Assembly (NCBI RefSeq): GCF_001701025.1
Contig: NZ_CP016793.1
Location: forward strand, 6,758,001 to 6,822,000
Length of the DNA stretch: 64,000 nt
Reading direction: 5' to 3'
Source: Lentzea guizhouensis
GTDB taxonomy: Bacteria > Actinomycetota > Actinomycetes > Mycobacteriales > Pseudonocardiaceae
Made by a program: the position numbers and the translations under genes. The notes below the pieces were generated by a model. The model was not told the origin of the DNA. It saw only the letters and a program-made list of their open reading frames with translations, and searched no databases. Within the stretch, counting starts at the first letter, position 1. Each line of letters begins with the position of its first letter. Positions 51,325 through 60,322 of the stretch are shown piece by piece.

Positions 51325-53922
51325 ATGGTCACGGCGAAGGACTGGTTCGTCAGCGAGGAACAGACCAGCGGCCTGCACTTCCACGGCGCGGTCGAGCTGG
51401 TCGCGTTGCTGGACCGGCTGTCGCGGCGGCAGCGCTGGCCCGCGCGGGAGGTGCCGCTGCCGATCGTGTTCCTGCGCAGGCCTCCCGGTGCGGACAGCCC
51501 GCTCGAACCGCTCGCGAGCCGGCCGGAGACGGCGCTGGGCACGCGGGTCGCGTGTGCGCGGGTCGACGGGGCCGGGCCGGGGACGCACGAGTCGGCGCGC
51601 GGGATCATCGAGGACGCGATCGGGCAGCTCGCCGGCAAGGTGCCTGGTGTGGCGCGGCTGAGGTTCCCGCACTACGCGCTCGTGGTGTGGTTGCTGGAGC
51701 TGACGTTGCCCGGTGACGTCGACGCCGAGGACGAGGAGCGGTTCATCGCCCGCGAGTTCCGGGCGCACGTGCGCGGGCGGTTGCGGATGACCACCGGGCC
51801 GGACGGGGCGCAGGACCTCGCGCAGGACTTCCCGTGGTGGATCCGGGTGGTCATCACGCTCGCGCCGCGGTTGGGGCTCGCGCTGACCGCGTTGCTGTGG
51901 CGGCCGGCGAACTGGGTGGGGGACCAGGAGTTCGGCGGGAAGTCGCGGCGCGGGCTCTACCGGCTGGCGCGTGCGTTCCTGAAGGAGAAGCCGGCCGAGC
52001 GGTACCCGGAGGAGGTCGGCGACCTGCTGGTGCGCGCGTTCCTGGAAGACCTGCGGCGCTCGCACCGGCGGTGGTCGGTGTGGGGAACGGGCCGGCGGCG
52101 CACCGGGTACCCGTGGCTGCTGGTGGACGACGTCGCCGAGGGGAACACCGGCCGGTGGCTGCTGGACGCGATCGGCAAGGCCCGCAACACCGTCCACGTC
52201 AGACAGTCGTGGCGCGCGAACCCGTTGAGCCGTCCCGATCCGCTGCTGGTGATCGCCGCCGGTGAGTCCGGCGAGGTGCCGAAGACGCACGCGGCGGACG
52301 CGGCGGCCGGCTACCGGACGTGGCTCGGCAGGCTCGCCCAGTCGGGGAACTGGGTGCTGGCGCTGCAGACCGACGCGAGCGCGCCGGCGCACGGCGTGGT
52401 CGGGAAGCTGTCGGAGCTCAGACCCATGCGGCTGCGCCGGGCGCTGGCCGCACCGCTCGTGATGGCGCTGCTGGCGGTCTCGGTGGCCGCCGTGCCGTTC
52501 GTCAACCACGCCCGCTGCGAGTCGTGGTGGTCGCCGTCGTTGAGCACGCCGCTGGAACGGGTCGGCGAGGAGTGCATCGGTGTGTCGGCGGAGCCGTTGC
52601 GGCACTTCATGCCACCGTCCGTGCCGGTCGAGGTGCGACCGGCGCTGCAGGACGTCTACGGCCGCATCATGGCCGAGAACGACAGGGCGGCGGCCCGGCC
52701 GGACGCGATCACCATCGTGTTCCTCAGCGTGCTGACCCCCAGCACCGCCAACAGCTACGCGGCGCTCGTCGAGGAGCTGCGCGGCGTGTGGGTGGCGCAG
52801 AAGATCAGCGACGTGCCCATCAAGATGTTGCTGGCCAACGGCGGCGAGGGCCCCGGCGGCCGTGGCCTGGCCTCCGGTGACCTGGCGGCGGACAAGATCA
52901 TCGAACTTGCCGCGCGCGACCGCGGCGTGGTCGCCGTGACCGGGCTGTCGATCAGCACCGACACCGCCAAGTCCGTGGTGAAACGGCTGGGCAGCAACGC
53001 GTTGCCGGTGATCGGCACGCTGACCTCCGCCGACGACATGGCGACGATCAACGAGTACTACTACCAGATCGGCCCCAACAACCTGCGTGAAGCGGCGGTG
53101 GCCGCCTTCTACGCCAAGCGCAGGCTGGGCGTGTCGAACGTGGCGATCTTCTACTCCGGCGACCCCGGCGACCGCTACAGCCAGAACCTCGCCGACGACG
53201 CGAAGACGGCGTTCGCGCTGCTGGGCATCGCGGTCGACCAGTACAGGTCCTACCGGGTCGCCAACGACGACGAGGGCCTGGCACCGGCGAGCCTCGGCCA
53301 GGGCGCGTGCCCGCCGGCGGAGAAGCCGGGGTACGCCGTCTTCTACGCGGGCCGCGCCCAGTTCCTCGCGGAGTTCCTGCGCGGCATGAACAGCAAGTGC
53401 GCGGGCAACACCCCGCCGGTGCTCGCGAGCGACTCGTCGACCCGGTTCATCCTGGAGGGCACGATGGCGCAGTTCCCCAACGTGCAGCTGGACTACCTGT
53501 CGTTCGCGAGCCCGGCCGCCTGGTCGGACTGCGCGAAGGTGCCGTTCTACAAGAACTACCTCGACGTGTTCGGCCAGTCCTGCCAGCAGCTCGGCGACGG
53601 CCGCTCGGCCGCCTCCTACGACGCCGTGCAGGTGCTGGCCGAGGGCATCCGGCAGGTCCGCCGCACCGACCCCGGCGCGCGGGTGCGGGAAGGCCTGCTG
53701 GCGGGAATCGGCAGCATCCGCCCGGACAACGCGATCCAGGGCGCCACCGGCAAGATCGGCTTCGGCGCCGCCACCCGGCTGCCGGTGGACAAGGCCGTGC
53801 TCGTGTTGCGCGCCAACACCGACAGGACCTCGACGCCCCGGCTGCTGTGCGGTGAGCTGCCGTTCCGGGGCGAGCTGGCGGCGAGCTTGGCGCCGGACGG
53901 GGAGTGCCCGCGCGATCTCTGA
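51325..53922 (+). CDS. Transmembrane protein with degenerate P-loop domain and periplasmic-binding-protein-type sensor domain
   Basis: 865 residues. The N-terminal about 365 residues are cytoplasmic; VPLPIVFLRRPPGADSPLEP occupies the place of a Walker A loop but lacks GKT/S, and YPWLLVDDVAEG resembles a Walker B-like strand. One TM helix follows (about 373-393, LAAPLVMALLAVSVAAVPFV). The extracytoplasmic C-terminal about 430 residues have the fold-type I amino-acid-binding pattern: ITIVFLSVLTP, GVVAVTGLSISTDTAKSVVKRLGSNALPVIGTLTSADD, YYYQIGPNNLREAAVAAFYA, and SAASYDAVQVLAEGI. It is likely to be a ligand sensor rather than a transporter component, since no permease genes are adjacent. GGGGGAGG precedes the ATG; a perfect hairpin ends the gene. 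Confidence 0.75.
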   Translation: MVTAKDWFVSEEQTSGLHFHGAVELVALLDRLSRRQRWPAREVPLPIVFLRRPPGADSPLEPLASRPETALGTRVACARVDGAGPGTHESARGIIEDAIGQLAGKVPGVARLRFPHYALVVWLLELTLPGDVDAEDEERFIAREFRAHVRGRLRMTTGPDGAQDLAQDFPWWIRVVITLAPRLGLALTALLWRPANWVGDQEFGGKSRRGLYRLARAFLKEKPAERYPEEVGDLLVRAFLEDLRRSHRRWSVWGTGRRRTGYPWLLVDDVAEGNTGRWLLDAIGKARNTVHVRQSWRANPLSRPDPLLVIAAGESGEVPKTHAADAAAGYRTWLGRLAQSGNWVLALQTDASAPAHGVVGKLSELRPMRLRRALAAPLVMALLAVSVAAVPFVNHARCESWWSPSLSTPLERVGEECIGVSAEPLRHFMPPSVPVEVRPALQDVYGRIMAENDRAAARPDAITIVFLSVLTPSTANSYAALVEELRGVWVAQKISDVPIKMLLANGGEGPGGRGLASGDLAADKIIELAARDRGVVAVTGLSISTDTAKSVVKRLGSNALPVIGTLTSADDMATINEYYYQIGPNNLREAAVAAFYAKRRLGVSNVAIFYSGDPGDRYSQNLADDAKTAFALLGIAVDQYRSYRVANDDEGLAPASLGQGACPPAEKPGYAVFYAGRAQFLAEFLRGMNSKCAGNTPPVLASDSSTRFILEGTMAQFPNVQLDYLSFASPAAWSDCAKVPFYKNYLDVFGQSCQQLGDGRSAASYDAVQVLAEGIRQVRRTDPGARVREGLLAGIGSIRPDNAIQGATGKIGFGAATRLPVDKAVLVLRANTDRTSTPRLLCGELPFRGELAASLAPDGECPRDL

Positions 53923-53927
53923 CCGGA

Positions 53928-53951
53928 GTGGCCCGGCCAAGGCCGGGCCAC
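53928..53951 (+). terminator. Hairpin terminator of the receptor-like gene
   Basis: An 11-bp perfect stem, GTGGCCCGGCC with GGCCGGGCCAC (53928-53938, 53941-53951), around AA, beginning 6 bp after the stop. The IS/MITE pair is inserted just beyond it. Confidence 0.75.
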
Positions 53952-54011
53952 CGCAGCTAGTAGCGTGTCGCTGCTTAGTTTTGATGTATGTGACTGGGAG
54001 GCTGTTGGGTC

Positions 54012-55153
54012 ATGGCCTCCCAGTTGAAACGGCCGGTCACGTTGTCGGCGAGGGATCGTGAAGAGCTGATCCGGTGGACCACGACAGGTGTGCATCCGGC
54101 GTCGTCGATCATGCGGGCGCGGGTGCTGCTCGCGCTGGACACCTCAGTGGGCGAGGTCGACCCGAAAGAGGTGATCGCGGCCCGGCTCGGGGTGTCGGGC
54201 GAGACGCTGCGGCTGGTCGCCAGGCGGTTCGCCGAGACCGGCGATGATGTGCTGGCCACGATCTCGCGCAAGAAGCGTGCTCTTCCGCCGGTGCCGTCGT
54301 CGGTGACCGGGGAGGTCGAGGCCCGGCTGATCGCGCTGACGTGCTCGGCACCGCCGGCGGGGCATGCGCGGTGGTCGTTGCGGCTGCTGGAGAAACACGT
54401 CGAGCTCACCGAGGACATCCCGAACCTGGACCACTCGACCATCGGCCGGGTGTTGAAAAAACGGAACTGCGTCCTCATCTGAGGAAGTGCTGGACCATCC
54501 CGCCGCGGGCGAACGCGGAGTTCGCCGCCCGCATGGAAGACGTCCTCGCCGTCTACGCCCGCCCGTACGATCCCGCCCGCCCGGTCGTGTGCATGGACGA
54601 GAAACCCTTCCAGTTCCTCGGCGAGGTCCGCGACCCGCTGCCGGCCCGGCCGGGCCGCGATGCCCGCCAGGACAGCGAATACGTCCGGCGCGGCACCTGC
54701 TCGATCTTCGTGTTCACCGACCCCCTGCGCGGCTGGCGGCGTGTCCACGCCCTGGCCCAGCGGACCAAACTCGACTGGGCCGGGCAGGTCAAACAACTCC
54801 TGACCGTCGACTACCCCGACGCCGGGACCGTGGTGCTGGTCATGGACAACCTCAACACCCACACCATCGCCTCGCTCTACGACGCCTTCCCGCCCGCCGA
54901 GGCCTTCGCCCTGGCCCAGCGCCTGGAAATCCACCACACCCCCAAACACGGATCCTGGCTCAACATCGCCGAGATCGAACTCTCCGCACTCAGCCGCCAG
55001 TGCCTCGACCGCCGCATCAGCGACCTCGACACCCTCAACACCGAACTCGCCGCCTGGCAACACGCCACCAACACCAACCAGCGCGGCGTCGACTGGCAGT
55101 TCACCACTCACGACGCCCGCACCCGACTCCGCCACCTCTACCCCAAAGGTTAG
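54012..55153 (+). CDS. IS630-family transposase with -1 frameshift
   Basis: About 380 residues from two overlapping frames. The first (54012-54482) is the HTH part: [40 protein letters not shown] and [13 protein letters not shown]. It stops at 54480. The catalytic part in the -1 frame continues after the A6 run (54456-54461) as [19 protein letters not shown] and has the DDE residues in [21 protein letters not shown] and [15 protein letters not shown], ending RHLYPKG at 55153. IS630 relatives join these parts in the same way (LKKxELKPHxxKxW). Slippage on AAAAAAC, ribosomal or transcriptional, would make the fusion. Confidence 0.85.
54456..54462 (+). promoter_or_regulatory. Slippery site AAAAAAC for transposase fusion
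   Basis: Six A residues followed by C, in a region otherwise almost free of homopolymers. The two transposase frames overlap exactly here, and a -1 slip (or one extra transcribed A) yields the expected IS630 sequence across the join. Confidence 0.65.
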
Positions 55154-55169
55154 AAGCGACGGTCTACTA

Positions 55170-55331
55170 GTGGTGTGGCTCGGAACGTTGCCGGGGGAAT
55201 TCGCGGTCAGACGGGTGCATCGTGGTGTCGCCCCCACGTCCTCATACTGGACCGCATGGGGGCGTGGGGGCGGCGCCGCGAGGTGCCCTGCTGAGCGTGG
55301 ATCACCTCGCCGACGTTCCGAGTCGCGCCAC
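55170..55331. mobile_element. 162-bp MITE-like element
   Basis: The ends GTGGTGTGGCTCGGAACGTT and, on the other strand, GTGGCGCGACTCGGAACGTC match at 20 of the first 26 bases and are each bordered by TA within CTAG (55168-55169, 55332-55333). Inside, CGCCCCCACG (55229-55238) and CGTGGGGGCG (55263-55272) make a second inverted repeat. It has no ORF. The size, terminal repeats and TA borders suggest a non-autonomous IS630/Tc1-type element, mobilised by a different transposase than the neighbouring IS, whose ends differ. Its right TA lies in the TAG stop of trmO. Confidence 0.6.
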
Positions 55332-55726
55332 TAGCGTTCGCCCGCGAGCACCGGCTTCACGTCGACCACCGGCGTGCCGTCGATCGCCTCCAGCCCGCTG
55401 ACCTGGAACTTCTGGCCCTCCACCGCGATGATCCGCACCCGGTGCAGGCCGATCGGGTTCGGCCGGTCCGGCGACCGCGTGGAGAACACGCCGGTCTCCG
55501 GCCGGTCCTGGTCGTCGCGCGGGTGCACGGCGAGCACCGCGCGGTCCGCCCGGTCGAGCCAGGTCAGCAGCAGAACCTCCTGTCCTGCCTGCAGTTCCGC
55601 CATGGCCCGCGCGTACTGGGGCACGACGACGACCCACGCGTCCGGCGCGCCCTCGTCACCCTGCTTGGGCGCGGAGGAGCGGTCGGTGAGCGGTGACTCG
55701 ACGTGCCCGATCGGGAACAGGTTCAT
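55331..55726 (-). CDS. trmO: TrmO-like tRNA methyltransferase (TsaA/UPF0066 family)
   Basis: 131 residues, single domain. [20 protein letters not shown] is the family N-terminus, [14 protein letters not shown] the middle strand, and [20 protein letters not shown] carries the RPNPIG SAM-binding motif. E. coli TrmO methylates N6 of t6A37 in tRNA-Thr. This protein lacks the C-terminal extension of the 235-aa E. coli form, as is usual for many bacterial homologues, so the exact role is inferred. Its ATG overlaps the SelO stop (ATGA). The stop codon TAG is formed at the border of a MITE-like insertion. Confidence 0.8.
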   Translation of the reverse strand: MNLFPIGHVESPLTDRSSAPKQGDEGAPDAWVVVVPQYARAMAELQAGQEVLLLTWLDRADRAVLAVHPRDDQDRPETGVFSTRSPDRPNPIGLHRVRIIAVEGQKFQVSGLEAIDGTPVVDVKPVLAGER

Positions 55727-57111
55727 GTGCCACAGAATGTCTGGTAGCTCGCGCTGAAGTCGCGCGGGGCCGGTTCCGCGTACCGCTCCAGGCCTTCGCG
55801 CTCGTCGTAGGGCCGGCGCACCGCGTCCAGCAGCCGCTCGAACGGTCCGAGGTCACCGGCGGTCGCCGCCGTCAGCGCCTCCTCCACGAGGTGGTTGCGC
55901 GGCACGTAGACCGGGTTGACCCCGGCCATCGCCTGCCGGTCGGGTCCCAGCGCGTTCCACCGCGCCAGCCACGCGTCGATGCCCGCGAGGTCCAGCACGA
56001 GGTCGCGCGGGTTGCCCACGGCGAGCTGACGGAAGAACAACGTGTAGTCGACGTGGTTCTCGTGCAAGAGCTTGAGCAGGTCCTGCACCAGCTGCTCGTC
56101 GCCGACGCCGCCGAGCTTGGCCCGCATGCCCTCCTGGAACGCGGCCAGGTAGCGCGCCTCGAACTCCTCCAGCACCGCGAGCGCCTTCTCGACCGCCCGC
56201 TCCTCGTCGTCGTCGAACAGCGGCAGCAACGCCTCCGCCAAGCGCGCCAGGTTCCACTGGGCGATGCCCGGCTGGTTGCCATACCGGTAACGGCCGCGGT
56301 GGTCGATCGAGCTGTAGACCGTCGCCGGGTCGTACGCCTCCATGAACGCACACGGCCCGTAGTCGATCGTCTCGCCCGAGATCGTCATGTTGTCCGTGTT
56401 CATCACGCCGTGGATGAACCCGATGTGCATCCACTGCGCGACGAGCTCCGTCTGCTGGTGCACCACGGCCCGGTAGAACTGCAAGTGGTCCAATCCGGGG
56501 TAGTGGCGGTCGATCGCGTGGTCCGCCAGGCGCCTGAGCAGGTCGAGATCACCGGTGTTGCGCGCGTACTGGAAGCTGCCGACCCGCAGGTGGCTCGCCG
56601 CGACCCGCGCCAGCACCGCACCCGGCAGCGGCGTCTCGCGGTGCACCGTCGCTCCGGTCGCGACGACCGCCAACGACCTGGTCGTCGGGACGCCGAGCGC
56701 GTGCATCGCCTCGCTGACCACGTACTCGCGCAGCATCGGGCCGATCGCCGCGAGCCCGTCGCCGCCGCGGGCGAACGGGGTCCGGCCGGAGCCCTTGAGG
56801 TGCAGGTCGCGCAGCCGGCCGCCGAGCTCGATCTCGCCGAGCAGCAACGCGCGGCCGTCGCCCAGCCTGGGGGAGTAGCCGCCGAACTGGTGCCCCGCGT
56901 AGGCCTGCGCGACGCCGGGCATGCCGTTCCCGGTCAGGAACCCCAGGCCGTCGGCGCACAGCCAGGCCGGGTCGAGGCCGAGCTCACGCGCCAGCGGCTC
57001 GTTCAGGGCGAGCAGGGTCGGGTCGGGGACCTCGGCCGCCTCCCAGGCGACGGCCATCTCGGGGACGGCGGTGGCGAACTGGGTGCCGAGAATGGTGCTC
57101 ACGTCGTTCAC
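55723..57111 (-). CDS. selO: SelO/YdiU protein adenylyltransferase
   Basis: 462 residues. The pseudokinase-fold AMPylase is recognised from [26 protein letters not shown] (split here by context), [18 protein letters not shown] (ATP-contacting Lys), [36 protein letters not shown] (metal-binding Asn/Asp and DYGP loop) and [21 protein letters not shown]. SelO transfers AMP to Ser/Thr/Tyr of target proteins and is linked to oxidative stress and glutathionylation. Most bacterial homologues lack the selenocysteine of mitochondrial SelO; the end here reads SYQTFCGT, with a Cys close to the C-terminus. It is in an operon with trmO. Confidence 0.92.
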   Translation of the reverse strand: MNDVSTILGTQFATAVPEMAVAWEAAEVPDPTLLALNEPLARELGLDPAWLCADGLGFLTGNGMPGVAQAYAGHQFGGYSPRLGDGRALLLGEIELGGRLRDLHLKGSGRTPFARGGDGLAAIGPMLREYVVSEAMHALGVPTTRSLAVVATGATVHRETPLPGAVLARVAASHLRVGSFQYARNTGDLDLLRRLADHAIDRHYPGLDHLQFYRAVVHQQTELVAQWMHIGFIHGVMNTDNMTISGETIDYGPCAFMEAYDPATVYSSIDHRGRYRYGNQPGIAQWNLARLAEALLPLFDDDEERAVEKALAVLEEFEARYLAAFQEGMRAKLGGVGDEQLVQDLLKLLHENHVDYTLFFRQLAVGNPRDLVLDLAGIDAWLARWNALGPDRQAMAGVNPVYVPRNHLVEEALTAATAGDLGPFERLLDAVRRPYDEREGLERYAEPAPRDFSASYQTFCGT

Positions 57112-57153
57112 GGTACGGGGGTGCCCGGCACGACGTGGTCCACGCCTGCCGCG

Positions 57154-58941
57154 CTACACCCGCTCGACCCCCAGCGCGATCTTCACCAGATCGAGGTTGC
57201 TCAGCCCCTGCAGCCGCTGTCCCCGTCCCGTCTGCGCGTCCAGCACCACGATCGCCGTGTTGCGCTGGTCGTCCGCGCTCATCTGCTGCAGCGCCGCGTC
57301 GTCGCGCACCCCGGTCTCGCGCAGGAACACCATCACCGCGCCGACCCCGGCGAGCTCCAGGTTGTTGTAGCCCTGGTAGTTGTTCTGGTTGCTCAAAGAG
57401 GTCATCACGACGATCAACGTGTTGCGCATGTCCTCGTTGGACATGGCGTTGAGCTGGTGCTGGGTCCGGAAACCGCCGAGCAGCAGCACCCCGCGCACCC
57501 AGTGGTCGGCCACCCCGGGCACGTGGCCGGGTGAGGCGACGCGGCCCAGTGCGATCTGGGCGAGCTCCAGGCTGGTGCGGCCCTGCAGCTCCCGCCCGGC
57601 GCCGGTCTGGGCGTTCAGCTCCACGATGGCGGTGTTGCGCTGGTCGTCGGCGCTCATCGCGGCCAGCGCCACGTCGTCGCGGATGCCGGTGCGGCGCAGG
57701 AACACCATCAACGCGCCCATGCCCGCCAACGTGTCGTTGTCGTAGCGCTGGTAGTCGTTCTGGTTGCTGTGCGCGGTCATCTCCACGATCAACGTGTTGC
57801 GCATGTCGTCGCGGGACATCGCGTTCAGCTGCTCCTGCGTGCGGAACCGGCCGGCCAGCAGCACGCCGCGGATCGGGAACGACTTGATCGACCCGGCGCG
57901 CACCTCGACGTCCACGAACTCCTTCGCGGTGTCGACGTGGGTGACCCGCACGGTGAAGTCGCCCACCGGGAACGGCCAGTCGGGCTGGAGCCTCACCAGG
58001 TGCAGCGGCGCCGTGCCCTCGTAGCGGACCCGGCCGGTCTCCAGGTCGCGCGAGTGCACGACGACGGCCTCGTCCGGCCCGACGTGCTTCGGGCCGCCGA
58101 CGGTGTCCTTCCACTGGCCGATGCCGTTGTCGTAGCTGGTCCTGTTGCGGCGCCGCAGTTCCAGGAAGAACATCCGGCCGTCGCGCCGGTTCGACGGCAC
58201 CGCGATCACCACCGGCAGCGGTCCCTCGGGTTCGCGCAGCTGGTAGTCGAGTGCGTAGAGGCGGTGCGTGAACGGGAAACCGCGCTGGTGCACGACGTGG
58301 GCGCTGTCGCGGAACGCCTGCACCCCGTACATCTGCGCGGCGGGCAGCAACGGGCCGATGGTCCGCCCGACCTTCTCCGCGTCGGGCAGCCCGGCGATCG
58401 GCTCGCGCACCCACGCGGGGTCCTGCCAGACCGAGGTGCCGTACTTCTGCGCGCTCATCGTCGAGTACGGCGAGCCGTAGTCGGAGTCGTCGGCGGCCCA
58501 CTCGTGCAGGAAGCCGAGGCCGTGGCCGAGCTCCTGGCAGGCGGCGTCGAACGGGGTGACCGAGTCGACCACCGTCACCCTGACGTTCCTGGTGTCGCCG
58601 CCGACCGGGACGGCGACCTCGGAACCACCCCACCAGCCGGTGGGGCGCGCGAACCAGATGATGATCAGGTCGACGTCCGCCCACTTCGGGGCGCGCTGCT
58701 CGGTCGCCGCCGCGACGACCTTCCTGTGCAGGCCGTCGCGCGCCTCGTTCGACACCGGGACCGGGTTCGTGATGACGACCGGGTCGAGGACGTCGCTGCT
58801 GACGTCGAGGAAGCCGCGCGAGGACAGCGTCCAGTAGTGGCCCAGGCTGAACGGGCGCAGCGGCTGCATCCAGTTCACGAACAGCTCGCGCGACCACACG
58901 GGGTCTTCCTGCGCGTACCTCACCGGGATGATCAGGATCAT
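57154..58941 (-). CDS. Metzincin-like protein with altered zinc motif and C-terminal MS-DD-RNT repeats
   Basis: 595 residues. The N-terminal part carries FDAACQELGHGLGFLHEW, where the metzincin HExxHxxGxxH appears as QELGHGLGFLH: the first His ligand is Gln, while the Glu, second His, Gly and third His are kept. YSTMSAQKYG follows as a Met-turn. The C-terminus has two about 109-residue repeats (358-466 and 483-591), each made of two half-units built on QLNAMSxDDMRNTLIV and MSADDQRNTAIV. No signal peptide is seen (MILIIPVRYAQEDPVW). GAGGAGG precedes ATG 58941. It may be an inactive or glutamine-liganded protease-fold protein; repeat function is unknown. Confidence 0.65.
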   Translation of the reverse strand: MILIIPVRYAQEDPVWSRELFVNWMQPLRPFSLGHYWTLSSRGFLDVSSDVLDPVVITNPVPVSNEARDGLHRKVVAAATEQRAPKWADVDLIIIWFARPTGWWGGSEVAVPVGGDTRNVRVTVVDSVTPFDAACQELGHGLGFLHEWAADDSDYGSPYSTMSAQKYGTSVWQDPAWVREPIAGLPDAEKVGRTIGPLLPAAQMYGVQAFRDSAHVVHQRGFPFTHRLYALDYQLREPEGPLPVVIAVPSNRRDGRMFFLELRRRNRTSYDNGIGQWKDTVGGPKHVGPDEAVVVHSRDLETGRVRYEGTAPLHLVRLQPDWPFPVGDFTVRVTHVDTAKEFVDVEVRAGSIKSFPIRGVLLAGRFRTQEQLNAMSRDDMRNTLIVEMTAHSNQNDYQRYDNDTLAGMGALMVFLRRTGIRDDVALAAMSADDQRNTAIVELNAQTGAGRELQGRTSLELAQIALGRVASPGHVPGVADHWVRGVLLLGGFRTQHQLNAMSNEDMRNTLIVVMTSLSNQNNYQGYNNLELAGVGAVMVFLRETGVRDDAALQQMSADDQRNTAIVVLDAQTGRGQRLQGLSNLDLVKIALGVERV

Positions 58942-58990
58942 GGCGGCCTCCTCGGCGGTCACGGAGGAACTCGCCCGCCACCGGGAACCG

Positions 58991-59953
58991 TTACGCGCGC
59001 TCCGGTGGCGACACGCTCGGAACCGATCGAGTCGCGCGCCACGGGTCGTCGGCGGGCAACCACACCCCCGACCGGTGCAGCCCGAGGTCACCCACCTCCC
59101 GCGCGATCGCCTCGGCCGCGGCCAGCACGCTCGGCCGCACCTCGTCGGCGCGCCGCACCAGCGACCACGTCCACAGCACCTCCGGCTCGACCACCGGCCT
59201 GGCCACCAGGTCGGGCGGCAGCGGCGTGGTCTGGCCCTTCGGCGAGTTCAGCACCGGCGTGACGCAGCGGCGGACGTGGTCGAAGAACGCGGGCCCGGTG
59301 ACCGCGCCGTTGTTGATCCGCACGACCCGCGCGCCGGAGAACCCGGCGAGCTCCTCGGCGTACTCGTTCCACGACTGCCAGGACGTCACGTCGTCGTCCA
59401 CCAGCACGGCGATGTCCCGTGCGCGCACCGGACTCGTGTCCGTGCCGGGGGAGACCGCGTAGAGCCGGTCGGCCCCGAGCAGGTCGGCGGCGAGCCCGAG
59501 GCGGTCGAGGTCGGCTCCGCGCACCCAGCACACCGCGAGGTCGAGGCTGCCGTCGGCGACCCGCGCGGCCTGCGCGTGCGAGGGCACCACCCAGGCGTCG
59601 ACGTAGAGCGGTGCGACCCCGGCCGTGCGCAGCGAGAGGTCCGGCGGCAGCCAGTTCACGTACCCGATCCGCACCGGCGACGACCCGGACAGCTGCTGGG
59701 CCTGTTTGCGCAGCTCGTCGGCCCGGTCGAGCAACGCGCGGACCTCCGGCAGCAACGCCGCCCCGGCCGCGGTCAGCGCCACCGTCCGGCGGTCGCGGTC
59801 GAACAACGGCACGCCCAGCGACCGTTCGAGCGCCTTGATCTGCTGCGACAACGACGGCCCCGCGATCAGCAGGCGCGCCGCGGCCCGGCCGAAGTGCAGC
59901 TCTTCGGCGACGGTCACGAAGTACCTGAGTTGACGCAGCTCCACGCCCCTCAT
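58991..59953 (-). CDS. LysR-family transcriptional regulator
   Basis: 320 residues. The N-terminal HTH is ELRQLRYFVTVAEELHFGRA then LLIAGPSLSQQIKALERSLG, with the wing VPLFDRDRRTVALTAAG. The C-terminal half is a two-lobed inducer domain (PVRIGYVNWLPPD, LAVCWVRGADLD). It is divergent from a muconolactone-isomerase-like gene and MFS transporter, the usual arrangement for LysR control of aromatic degradation, so it probably activates them and represses itself in the 75-bp gap. The start ATG 59953 (MRGVELRQ) fits the family; the frame is open upstream but overlaps the divergent gene. Confidence 0.87.
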   Translation of the reverse strand: MRGVELRQLRYFVTVAEELHFGRAAARLLIAGPSLSQQIKALERSLGVPLFDRDRRTVALTAAGAALLPEVRALLDRADELRKQAQQLSGSSPVRIGYVNWLPPDLSLRTAGVAPLYVDAWVVPSHAQAARVADGSLDLAVCWVRGADLDRLGLAADLLGADRLYAVSPGTDTSPVRARDIAVLVDDDVTSWQSWNEYAEELAGFSGARVVRINNGAVTGPAFFDHVRRCVTPVLNSPKGQTTPLPPDLVARPVVEPEVLWTWSLVRRADEVRPSVLAAAEAIAREVGDLGLHRSGVWLPADDPWRATRSVPSVSPPERA

Positions 59954-60028
59954 CGTAGGAGGCTGCGCCTTCCACCAATGAGTCATCCGGTCGTGGAGAC
60001 TGCCCGCCGGCGGACGCACTCTGGGTGC

Positions 60029-60322
60029 ATGACCAGAGAGTTCATCGTCGAGATCGTGACCACCTTCCCCGACGACATGCCGCAGTCCGAAGTGGACGCG
60101 TTGCGGGCTGCGGAAGCCGTGCGGGCGGAGGAGTTGGCGTCGGCCGGTCACCTCGTCCGGTTGTGGCGGCCGGTGGGTGAGCTGCGCAGCATCGGGCTGT
60201 GGCGGGCCGAGGACGAGGAGGACCTGCACACCACCGTGCTCGGCACGCTCCCGCTGAGCCCGTGGATGAGGTTCACCGTGACCGCCGTCGGGCCACACCC
60301 GAACGACCCCGGCGACCGATGA
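60029..60322 (+). CDS. Muconolactone delta-isomerase-like protein
   Basis: 97 residues, the normal size of muconolactone isomerase (PF02426). MTREFIVEIVTTFPDDMPQS and LWRPVGELRSIGLWRAEDEEDL, then LGTLPLSPWMRFTVTAV, follow the family pattern. The enzyme converts muconolactone to 3-oxoadipate enol-lactone in the catechol ortho-pathway; no other pathway gene lies nearby, so the true substrate may differ. It is divergent from a LysR gene and overlaps the MFS start (ATGA). Confidence 0.78.
   Translation: MTREFIVEIVTTFPDDMPQSEVDALRAAEAVRAEELASAGHLVRLWRPVGELRSIGLWRAEDEEDLHTTVLGTLPLSPWMRFTVTAVGPHPNDPGDR

Larger units (their letters stand above)
53960..55167 (+). mobile_element. IS630-family insertion sequence, 1,208 bp
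   Basis: The left end GTAGCGTGTCGCTGCTTAG and the right end (reverse complement) GTAGACCGTCGCTTCTAAC agree at 13 of 19 positions. Both ends are bordered by TA (53958-53959 and 55168-55169) within CTAG, the known preferred target of IS630, which duplicates TA. Removing the element restores GCAGCTAGTGGTG. It encodes one DDE transposase expressed through a frameshift. The right border coincides with the left end of a MITE-like element, so the IS landed in that element's terminal CTAG. Confidence 0.85.

Noticed and set aside
51325..53922. ABC-transporter substrate-binding protein
   Set aside because: Only the C-terminal half resembles one; the protein has a large cytoplasmic N-terminal domain, an internal TM and no transporter partners.
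49381..53940. 1,519-residue reverse-strand open frame
   Set aside because: It lies opposite four well-supported plus-strand genes; its Arg/Gly/Ala/His-rich translation has no domain and is the usual antisense shadow in high-GC DNA.
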